DNA of 64,000 nt from Crossaster papposus (lineage: Eukaryota > Echinodermata > Asteroidea > Velatida > Solasteridae): contig JBAIAA010000506.1 of the NCBI GenBank assembly GCA_037893245.1, positions 1,735,001 to 1,799,000 of the forward strand, read 5' to 3'. Below are positions 37,639 to 46,476 of this stretch, one piece after another (within the stretch, counting starts at the first letter, position 1; every line of letters begins with the position of its first letter). A program made the position numbers and the translations under genes. The notes under the pieces were generated by a model. It did not search any database. It was not told where the DNA came from and worked only from the letters and a program-made list of their open reading frames with translations.

Positions 37639-39885
37639 TTGTTCCGACATCAGGTGTTTATTTCTTATGCACACTTCTTTCCCTTTACATATTTAACTCG
37701 AGGGCTTGTTCCGACATCAGGTGTTTATTTCTGTCCTGAAATTATCAGTTTTGACATCATTTTTGACATCATTTTTGACATCATTTTTGACATCATTTTT
37801 GACATCATTTTTGACTGTAAGACTGAACATTTATAATGCACACTTCTTTCCCTTAACATATTTAACTCGAGGGCTTGTTCCGACATCAGGTGTCTATTTC
37901 TGTCCTGAAATTATCTTTTTTGACATCATTTTTGACATCATTTTTGACATCATTTTTGACATCATTTTGACATCATTTTCGACTGTAAGACTGAAAATGT
38001 ATAATGCACACTTCTTTCCCTTAACACATTTAACTCGAGGGCTTGTTCCGACATCAGGTGTCTATTTTTGTCCTGAAATTTGTCATTTTTGACATCATTT
38101 TTGACATCATTTTTGACATCATTTTTTAATGTAAGACTAAAAATTTATAAAGCACACTTCTTTCCCTTAACATATTTAACTCGAGGGCTTGTTCCGACAT
38201 CAGGTGTCTATTTCTGTCCTGAAATTATCATTTTTGACATCATTTTTTACATCATTTTTGACATCATTTTTTACATCATTTTTTATATCATTTTTTACAT
38301 CATTTTTTACATCATTTTTTACATCATTTTTGACTGTAAGACTGAAAATTTATAATGCACACTTCTTTCCCTTAACATATTTAACTCGAGGGCTTGTTCC
38401 GAAATCAGGTGTTTATTTCTTATGCACACTTCTTTCCCTTTACATATTTAACTCGAGGGCTTGTTCCGAAATCAGGTGTTTATTTCTTATGCACACTTCT
38501 TTCCCTTTACATATTTAACTCGAGGGCTTGTTCCGACATCAGGTGTTTATTTCTCATGCACACTTCTTTCCCTTTACATATTTAACTCGAGGGCTTGTTC
38601 CGACATCAGGTGTTTATTTCTTATGCACACTTCTTTCCCTTAACGTATTTAACTCGAGGGCTTGTTCCGACATCAGGTGTTTATTTCTTATGCACACTTC
38701 TTTCCCTTTACATATTTAACTCGAGGTCTTGTTCAGACATCGGGGGTTTATTTCTTATGCACACTTCTTTCCCTTAACATATTTAACTCGAGGGCTTGTT
38801 CCGTCATCAGGTGTTTATTTCTTATGCACACTTCTTTCCCTTTACATATTTAACTCGAGGGCTTGTTCCGTCATCAGGTGTTTATTTCTTATGCACACTT
38901 CTTTCCCTTTACATATTTAACTCGAGGGCTTGTTCCGACATCAGGTGTTTATTTCTGTCCTGAAATTATCAGTTTTGACATCATTTTTGACATCATTTTT
39001 GACATCATTTTTGACATCATTTTTGACATCATTTTTGACTGTAAGACTGAACATTTATAATGCACACTTCTTTCCCTTAACATATTTAACTCGAGGGCTT
39101 GTTCCGACCTCAGGTGTTTATTTCTGATGCACACTTCTTTCCTTTTACATATTTAACTCGAGGGCTTGTTCCGACATCAGGTGTTTATTTCTTATGCACA
39201 CTTCTTTCCCTTTACATATTTAACTCGAGGGCTTGTTCCGACATCAGGTGTTTATTTCTGTCCTGAAATTATCATTTTTGACATTATTATTGACATCATT
39301 TTTGACATCATTTTTGACATCATTTTTGACATCATTTTTGACATCATTTTTGACATCATTTTTGACTGTAAGACTGAACATTTATAATGCACACTTCTTT
39401 CCCTTAACATATTTAACTCGAGGGCTTGTTCCGACATCAGGTGTCTATTTCTGTCCTGAAATTATCATTTTTGACATCATTTTTGACATCATTTTTGACA
39501 TCATTTTTGACATCATTTTTGACATCATATTTGACATCATTTTTGACATCGTTTTTGACATCATTTTTGACATCATTTTTGACATCATTTTTGACATCAT
39601 TTTTGACATCATTTTGACATCATTTTCGACTGTAAGACTGAAAATGTATAATGCACACTTCTTTCCCTTAACATATTTAACTCGAGGGCTTGTTCCGACA
39701 TCAGGTGTCTATTTCTGTCCTGAAATTATCATTTTTGACATCATTTTTGACATCATTTTTGACATCATTTTTGAATGTAAGACTGAAAATTTATAAAGCA
39801 CACTTCTTTCCCTTAACATATTTAACTCGAGGGCTTGTTCCGACATCAGGTGTCTATTTCTGTCCTGAAATTATCATTTTTGACA
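37639..39885. repeat. 2247-bp tandem HOR, copy 2
   Basis: This copy matches 35392-37638 with the same tract lengths throughout, including both 264-bp tracts (37179 and 39426). Equal 12-mer numbers over 2.2 kb indicate very recent duplication, because tract length is the fastest-changing feature elsewhere in the array. The right end passes into a TAC-type unit instead of the 51-bp CTAGTTCC unit. Confidence 0.87.
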
Positions 39886-40900
39886 TTATTTTTGACATCA
39901 TTTTTTATATCATTTTTTACATCATTTTTTACATCATTTTTTACATCATTTTTTACATCATTTTTGACTGTAAGACTGACAATTTATAATGCACACTTCT
40001 TTCCCTTAACATATTTAACTCGAGGGCTTGTTCCGACATCAGGTGTCTATTTCTGTCCTGAAATTATCATTTTTGACATCATTTTTGACATCATTTTTGA
40101 CTGTAAGACTGACAATTTCTAATGCACACTTCTTTCCCTTTACATATTTAACTCGAGGGCTTGTTCCGACATCAGGTGTCTATTTCTGTCCTGAAATTAT
40201 CATTTTTGACATAATTTTTGACTTAATTTTTGGCATAATTTTTGACATCATTTTTGACATCATTTTTTACATCATTTTTTACATCATTTTTTACATCATT
40301 TTTGACTGTAAGACTGAAAATTTAAAATGCACACTTCTTTCCCTTAACATATTTAACTCAAGGGCTTGTTCCGACATCAGGACACTTCTTTCCCTTTACA
40401 TATTTAACTCGAGGGCTTGTTCCGACATCATGTGTCTATTTCTGTCCTGAAATTATCATTTTTGACATCATTTTTGACATCATTTTTGACATCATTTTTG
40501 ACATCATTTTTGACATCATTTTTGACATCATTTTTGAATGTAAGACTGAACATTTATAATGCACACTTCTTTCCCTTAACATATTTAACTCGAGGGCTTG
40601 TTCCGACATCAGGTGTCTATTTCTGTCCTGAAATTATCATTTTTGACATCATTTTTGACATCATTTTTGACATCATTTTTGACATCATTTTTGACATCAT
40701 TTTTGAATGTAAGACTGAAAATTTATAAAGCACACTTCTTTCCCTTAACATATTTAACTCGAGGGCTTGTTCCGTCATCAGGTGTTTATTTCTTATGCAC
40801 ATTTCTTTCCCTTTACATATTTAACTCGAGGGCTTGTTCCGACCTCAGGTGTTTATTTCTTATGCACACTTCTTTCCCTTTACATATTTAACTCGAGGGC

Positions 40901-41684
40901 TTGTTCCGACATCAGGTGTTTATTTCTTATGCACACTTCTTTCCCTTTACATATTTAACTCGAGGGCTTGTTCCGACATCAGGTGTTTATTTCTGTCCTG
41001 AAATTATCATTTTTGACATCATTTTTTACATCATTTTTTATATCATTTTTTACATCATTTTTTACATCATTTTTTACATCATTTTTGACTGTAAGACTGA
41101 AAATTTATAATGCACACTTCTTTCCCTTAACATATTTAACTCGAGGGCTTGTTCCGACATCAGGTGTTTATTTCTTATGCACACTTCTTTCCCTTTACAT
41201 ATTTAACTCGAGGGCTTGTTCCGACATCAGGTGTTTATTTCTTATGCACACTTCTTTCCCTTTACATATTTAACTCGAGGGCTTGTTCCGACATCAGGTG
41301 TTTATTTCTTATGCACACTTCTTTCCCTTTACATATTTAACTCGAGGGCTTGTTCCGACATCAGGTGTTTATTTCTTATGCACACTTCTTTCCCTTAACG
41401 TATTTAACTCGAGGGCTTGTTCCGACATCAGGTGTTTATTTCTTATGCACACTTCTTTCCCTTTACATATTTAACTCGAGGTCTTGTTCAGACATCGGGG
41501 GTTTATTTCTTATGCACACTTCTTTCCCTTAACATATTTAACTCGAGGGCTTGTTTCGTCATCAGGTGTTTATTTCTTATGCACACTTCTTTCCCTTTAC
41601 ATATTTAACTCGAGGGCTTGTTCCGACATCAGGTGTTTATTTCTTATGCACACTTCTTTCCCTTTACATATTTAACTCGAGGGC
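40901..41684. repeat. 784-bp HOR copy (first of pair)
   Basis: Ten-unit order as in 22333-23116. The last unit is GACATCAGG instead of GACCTCAGG (near 41626), a back-change or conversion by a neighbour. Confidence 0.83.
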
Positions 41685-42468
41685 TTGTTCCGACATCAGG
41701 TGTTTATTTCTTATGCACACTTCTTTCCCTTTACATATTTAACTCGAGGGCTTGTTCCGACATCAGGTGTTTATTTCTGTACTGAAATTATCATTTTTGA
41801 CATCATTTTTTACATCATTTTTTATATCATTTTTTACATCATTTTTTACATCATTTTTTACATCATTTTTGACTGTAAGACTGAAAATTTATAATGCACA
41901 CTTCTTTCCCTTAACATATTTAACTCGAGGGCTTGTTCCGACATCAGGTGTTTATTTCTTATGCACACTTCTTTCCCTTTACATATTTAACTCGAGGGCT
42001 TGTTCCGACATCAGGTGTTTATTTCTTATGCACACTTCTTTCCCTTTACATATTTAACTCGAGGGCTTGTTCCGACATCAGGTGTTTATTTCTTATGCAC
42101 ACTTCTTTCCCTTTACATATTTAACTCGAGGGCTTGTTCCGACATCAGGTGTTTATTTCTTATGCACACTTCTTTCCCTTAACGTATTTAACTCGAGGGC
42201 TTGTTCCGACATCAGGTGTTTATTTCTTATGCACACTTCTTTCCCTTTACATATTTAACTCGAGGTCTTGTTCAGACATCGGGGGTTTATTTCTTATGCA
42301 CACTTCTTTCCCTTAACATATTTAACTCGAGGGCTTGTTTCGTCATCAGGTGTTTATTTCTTATGCACACTTCTTTCCCTTTACATATTTAACTCGAGGG
42401 CTTGTTCCGACCTCAGGTGTTTATTTCTGATGCACACTTCTTTCCTTTTACATATTTAACTCGAGGGC
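41685..42468. repeat. 784-bp HOR copy (second of pair)
   Basis: Same ten-unit order with the TCTGTACTGAAATT B unit, ending in a CTGATGCACAC unit like its homologue at 33473. Confidence 0.83.
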
Positions 42469-43275
42469 TTGTTCCGACATCAGGTGTTTATTTCTGATGC
42501 ACACTTCTTTCCCTTTACATATTTAACTCGAGGGCTTGTTCCGACATCAGGTGTTTATTTCTGTCCTGAAATTATCATTTTTGACATTATTATTGACATC
42601 ATTTTTGACATCATTTTTGACATCATTTTTGACATCATTTTTGACATCATTTTTGACTGTAAGACTGAACATTTATAATGCACACTTCTTTCCCTTAACA
42701 TATTTAACTCGAGGGCTTGTTCCGACATCAGGTGTTTATTTCTTATGCACACTTATTTCCCTTTACATATTTAACTCGAGGGCTTGTTCCGACATCAGGT
42801 GTTTATTTCTTATGCACACTTCTTTCCCTTTACATATTTAACTCGAGGGCTTGTTCCGACATCAGGTGTTTATTTCTTATGCACACTTCTTTCCCTTTAC
42901 ATATTTAACTAGAGGGCTTGTTCCGACATCAGGTGTTTATTTCTGATGCACACTTCTTTCCCTTAACGTATTTAACTCGAGGGCTTGTTCCGACATCAGG
43001 TGTTTATTTCTTATGCACACTTCTTTCCCTTTACATATTTAACTCGAGGTCTTGTTCAGACATCGGGGGTTTATTTCTTATGCACACTTCTTTCCCTTAA
43101 CATATTTAACTCGAGGGCTTGTCCCGACATCAGGTGTTTATTTCTGTCCTGAAATTATCATTTTGGAAATCATTTTTGACATCATTTTTGACATCATTTT
43201 TGACATCATTTTTGACTGTAAGACTGAACATTTATAATGCACACTTCTTTCCCTTAACATATTTAACTCGAGGGC

Positions 43276-45716
43276 TTGTTCCGACATCAGGTGTCTATTT
43301 CTGTCCTGAAATTATCATTTTTGACATCATTTTTGACATCATATTTGACATCATTTTTGACATCGTTTTTGACATCATTTTTGACATCATTTTTGGCATC
43401 ATTTTTGACATCATTTTTGACATCATTTTGACATCATTTTCGACTGTAAGACTGAAAATGTATAATGCACACTTCTTTCCCTTAACATATTTAACTCGAG
43501 GGCTTGTTCCGACATCAGGTGTCTATTTCTGTCCTGAAATTATCATTTTTGACATCATTTTTGACATCATTTTTGACATCATTTTTGACTGTAAGACTGA
43601 AAATTTCTAATGCACACTTCTTTCCCATTACATATTTAACTCGAGGGCTTGTTCCGACATCAGGTGTCTATTTCTGTCCTGAAATTATCATTTTTGACAT
43701 AATTTTTGACATCATTTTTTTTATCATTTTTTACATCATTTTTTACATCATTTTTGACATCATTTTTGACATCATTTTTTACATCATTTTTGACTGTAAG
43801 ACTGAAAATTTAAAATGCACACTTCTTTCCCTTAACATATTTAACTCGAGGGCTAGTTCCGACATCAGGGCACTTCTTTCCCTTTACAAATTTAACTCGA
43901 GCGCTTGTTCCGACATCAGGTGTTTATTTCTTATGCACACTTCTTTCCCTTTACATATTTAACTCGAGGGCTTGTTCCGACATCAGGTGTTTATTTCTGT
44001 CCTGAAATTATCATTTTTGACATCATTTTTGACATCATTTTTGACATCATTTTTGACATCATTTTTGAATGTAAGACTGAACATTTATAAAGCACACTTC
44101 TTTCCCTTAACATATTTAACTCGAGGGCTTGTTCCGACATCAGGTGTCTATTTCTGTCCTGAAATTATCATTTTTGACATCATTTTTGACATCATATTTG
44201 ACATCATTTTTGACATCATTTTTGACATCATTTTTGACATCATTTTTGACTGTAAGACTGAAAATGTATAATGCACACTTCTTTCCCTTAACATATTTAA
44301 CTCGAGGGCTTGTTCCGTCATCAGGTGTTTATTTCTTATGCACATTTCTTTCCCTTTACATATTTAACTCGAGGGCTTGTTCCGACATCAGGTGTTTATT
44401 TCTTATGCACACTTCTTTCCCTTTACATATTTAACTCGAGGGCTTGTTCCGACCTCAGGTGTTTATTTCTGATGCACACTTCTTTCCTTTTACATATTTA
44501 ACTCGAGGGCTTGTTCCGACATCAGGTGTTTATTTCTTATGCACACTTCTTTCCCTTTACATATTTAACTCGAGGGCTTGTTCCGACATCAGGTGTTTAT
44601 TTCTGTCCTGAAATTATCATTTTTGACATTATTATTGACATCATTTTTGACATCATTTTTGACATCATTTTTGACATCATTTTTGACATCATTTTTGACT
44701 GTAAGACTGAACATTTATAATGCACACTTCTTTCCCTTAACATATTTAACTCGAGGGCTTGTTCCGACATCAGGTGTCTATTTCTGATGCACACTTCTTT
44801 CCTTTTACATATTTAACTCGAGGGCTTGTTCCGACATCAGGTGTTTATTTATGTCCTGAAATTATCATTTTTGACATTATTATTGACATCATTTTTGACA
44901 TCATTTTTGACATCATTTTTGACATCATTTTTGACATCATTTTTGACTGTAAGACTGAAAATGTATAATGCACACTTCTTTCCCTTAACATATTTAACTC
45001 GAGGGCTTGTTCCGACATCAGGTGTCTATTTTTGTCCTGAAATTTGTCATTTTTGACATCATTTTTGACATCATTTTTGACATCATTTTTTAATGTAAGA
45101 CTAAAAATTTATAAAGCACACTTCTTTCCCTTAACATATTTAACTCGAGGGCTTGTTCCGACATCAGGTGTCTATTTCTGTCCTGAAATTATCATTTTTG
45201 ACATCATTTTTTACATCATTTTTTATATCATTTTTTACATCATTTTTACATCATTTTTTACATCATTTTTGACTGTAAGACTGAAAATTTATAATGCACA
45301 CTTCTTTCCCTTAACATATTTAACTCGAGGGCTTGTTCCGACATCAGGTGTTTATTTCTTATGCACACTTCTTTCCCTTTACATATTTAACTCGAGGGCT
45401 TGTTCCGACATCAGGTGTTTATTTCTTATGCACACTTCTTTCCCTTTACATATTTAACTCGAGGGCTTGTTCCGACATCAGGTGTTTATTTCTCATGCAC
45501 ACTTCTTTCCCTTTACATATTAAACTCGAGGGCTTGTTCCGACATCAGGTGTTTATTTCTTATGCACACTTCTTTCCCTTAACGTATTTAACTCGAGGGC
45601 TTGTTCCGACATCAGGTGTTTATTTCTTATGCACACTTCTTTCCCTTTACATATTTAACTCGAGGTCTTGTTCAGACATCGGGGGTTTATTTCTTATGCA
45701 CACTTCTTTCCCTTAA
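43276..45716. repeat. Transition between the two HOR families, up to the transposon
   Basis: Begins with the last copies of the GGAAATC block B units and the CTAGTTCC 51-bp unit (43854). At 44826 the first B unit with TTTATTTATGTCCTG appears, and at 45520 the first CATATTAAACTCGAG unit. Both then recur only to the right. A TAC-type tract near 45243 has lost one T (CATTTTTACATC), giving a 180-bp B unit. The final monomer is an A* unit cut at its CCCTTAAC by the transposon. Confidence 0.78.
45713..45716. repeat. Left TTAA target-site duplication
   Basis: TTAA is the left half of the duplicated insertion target. It belongs to the satellite motif CTTTCCCTTAACATATTT. TTAA duplication is the hallmark of the piggyBac superfamily. 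Confidence 0.95.
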
Positions 45717-45732
45717 CCCTTAGCACGCTACC
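45717..45732 (+). repeat. Left terminal inverted repeat
   Basis: CCCTTAGCACGCTACC, starting directly after TTAA. It pairs with 46457-46472 with mismatches at positions 6 and 15. Confidence 0.93.
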
Positions 45733-45814
45733 ATTCATATACACACGTATTCCCATAGCGCTGGATTCCCTGTGCAAGTCACTAAGTAATGCACACTAAT
45801 ATGTTTCGAAGCTT

Positions 45815-45820
45815 TTTATT
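45815..45820 (-). terminator. Candidate polyadenylation signal of the transposon
   Basis: The minus strand reads AATAAA (in ATAGAATAAAAAGC), about 40 bp downstream of the second-frame stop and about 100 bp before the left end. Its position fits the 3' end of the original transposase transcript, preserved when the gene interior was deleted. Confidence 0.5.
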
Positions 45821-45858
45821 CTATGATGGGTGTGTTTTACAGGAAAATGCAACATAAA

Positions 45859-46211
45859 CTATTTGTTCAGTATGAAATTTCCTTTCCATTGGTTACCGTG
45901 AGGATGGCTAAAATTGATCAGCCAGTTGTGGTGGTAAGCCCTCCGAAATGCATCATTACGAGCTGCGATCCGAGCCGCGTTAGGAGCCGCATAACCTCCC
46001 GCTTGCTGGCGAACTTCACCGGGGCCATCGTCGCGTTGTGCCCCATCACTACTATCGTCATCAATGGAACCTTCACCACGTTCTCGTACACACTGGCATA
46101 CTCGTTGTCGACACTATCGTTGACATAACCGTCCTGAAAAAGGCCTTCAAAGTCCGAATCTCCGGAGTCCGAGTCCCCAAAAATCTCCTGAAATGCAGCT
46201 CCGGCGTCCAT
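45859..46211 (-). pseudogene. N-terminal remnant of a piggyBac-like transposase, frameshifted
   Basis: A minus-strand frame opens at an ATG at 46226, with a second ATG at 46211 that I prefer because the residues from there look like a transposase start (MDAGAAFQEIFGDSDSGD). It reads an acidic, Ser/Asp-rich stretch including DSDFEGLFQDG, typical of the disordered N-terminus of piggyBac-type transposases. This frame ends at 45918. A second frame, open from about 46113 to a TAG at 45859-45861, carries another Asp/Ser cluster (GSIDDDSSDG) and then NWLINFSHPHG at about 45895-45927. A W-L-x-x-F-x-x-x-x-G pattern is often found just after the acidic region in this family. One indel between the two frames would explain the arrangement. 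The DDD catalytic domain and Cys-rich C-terminus are absent, so it cannot be active. The family assignment rests mainly on TTAA and termini; the protein similarity is from memory of family features. Confidence 0.6.
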
Positions 46212-46374
46212 TGAACACTCGAACATCGGAACGGACAGATTTTCAATCGAAAATAGCAGAGAATTTTGTAAGAAACGAGTGTGAATTTATGATTGAACAA
46301 CGTTAGCATCGTAATCATCTATCCAATGGTACCCGGGTGAGGGTCAGGGGTCAATGGTTTGTCATATTCATTCA

Positions 46375-46380
46375 TTTATA
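46375..46380 (-). promoter_or_regulatory. Candidate TATA box upstream of the transposase remnant
   Basis: On the minus strand the sequence reads TATAAA within ATTTATAAATGAATG, about 165 bp upstream of the likely ATG at 46211. Position and orientation suit a core promoter for the lost transposase gene. The motif is short and AT-rich, so chance occurrence is possible. Confidence 0.35.
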
Positions 46381-46395
46381 AATAGAACGTTGTCG

Positions 46396-46415
46396 CGGGC
46401 GACTGTAGTCGCCCG
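46396..46415. promoter_or_regulatory. Subterminal palindrome 1 of the transposon
   Basis: CGGGCGACTGTAGTCGCCCG is a palindrome with 9-bp arms around a 2-bp centre (GT). It lies 57 bp inside the right end of the element and shares its GGCGACT/AGTCGCC arms with the second palindrome. Repeated subterminal motifs can serve as transposase-binding sites. That role is inference here. Confidence 0.7.
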
Positions 46416-46440
46416 TAGCAGTGTGGGAATAAATGCGCTG

Positions 46441-46456
46441 GGCGACTGGAGTCGCC
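46441..46456. promoter_or_regulatory. Subterminal palindrome 2 of the transposon
   Basis: GGCGACTGGAGTCGCC has 7-bp arms around GG and abuts the 16-bp right terminal repeat. Its arms equal those of palindrome 1. No counterpart is seen near the left end, so the element is asymmetric. Confidence 0.7.
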
Positions 46457-46472
46457 GATAGCGTGCAAAGGG
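46457..46472 (-). repeat. Right terminal inverted repeat
   Basis: Read on the minus strand it is CCCTTTGCACGCTATC, abutting the right TTAA. It matches the left terminus at 14 of 16 positions. Confidence 0.93.
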
Positions 46473-46476
46473 TTAA
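46473..46476. repeat. Right TTAA target-site duplication
   Basis: Second copy of the TTAA target. Removing the element plus one TTAA restores CTTTCCCTTAACATATTTAA, identical to uninterrupted A* units such as the one at 49077-49135. Confidence 0.95.

Larger units (their letters stand above)
39690..43275. repeat. ~3.6-kb super-block, copy 2
   Basis: The counterpart of 31478-35063 at +8212. It contains the 784-bp pair 40901-41684 and 41685-42468. It differs by GACTGACAATTTATA near 39975, CTCAAGGGC near 40359 and a few 12-mer gains (40417 and 40598 units). Confidence 0.8.
1..45716. repeat. Satellite array, left part: 67-bp monomers with nested 12-bp minisatellite
   Basis: The whole stretch is head-to-tail copies of one monomer in a single orientation. 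The A unit is 67 bp and can be anchored on CTCGAGGGCTTGTTCCGACA, followed by the TGTTTATTTCTTATGCACAC and TTCTTTCCCTTTACATATTT segments. B units are the same monomer split between TATTTCT and ATGCACAC by a segment holding the 12-bp repeat TTTTTGACATCA or TTTTTTACATCA. B lengths run from 133 to 277 bp in 12-bp steps. A units usually end CCCTTTACATATTT. Monomers that follow a B tract usually carry CCCTTAACATATTT, so the two halves of the monomer co-vary. No gene, RNA gene or unrelated sequence is seen between units. The function is unknown; arrays of this kind are often (peri)centromeric or subtelomeric heterochromatin, which is inference here. Confidence 0.97.
45717..46472 (-). mobile_element. 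756-bp non-autonomous piggyBac-like DNA transposon
   Basis: This is the only non-satellite sequence in the window. It lies between direct TTAA repeats and has 16-bp terminal inverted repeats matching at 14 positions (left CCCTTAGCACGCTACC; right, read inward, CCCTTTGCACGCTATC). PiggyBac-superfamily transposons insert at TTAA, and their ends commonly begin CCC followed by T or Y. The minus strand holds, in order, paired palindromes, a TATAAA motif, a short acidic N-terminal transposase remnant and an AATAAA signal. The element is far shorter than an autonomous copy (usually above 2 kb with a 500-600-residue transposase) and lacks the catalytic core. It would depend on a transposase encoded elsewhere. 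Outside the repeats of the array, it is the only sequence with GC-rich, complex composition. Confidence 0.93.

Noticed and set aside
45786..45800. AATGCACACT inside the transposon, identical to the satellite ATAATGCACACTTC core
   Set aside because: A ten-base match to a motif present in hundreds of flanking copies is weak evidence. The surrounding bases differ, so chance is enough; conversion is possible but unsupported.
45823..46128. Plus-strand open frame of 101 codons inside the transposon
   Set aside because: It is the shadow of the minus-strand transposase remnant. Its composition shows no recognisable domain, and the TATA-like and AATAAA signals are on the other strand.
46073..46318. 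Third minus-strand frame of 81 codons starting at an ATG at 46318
   Set aside because: It overlaps the acidic transposase frame in another phase and lacks the acidic pattern. It is probably leader sequence read in frame by chance.
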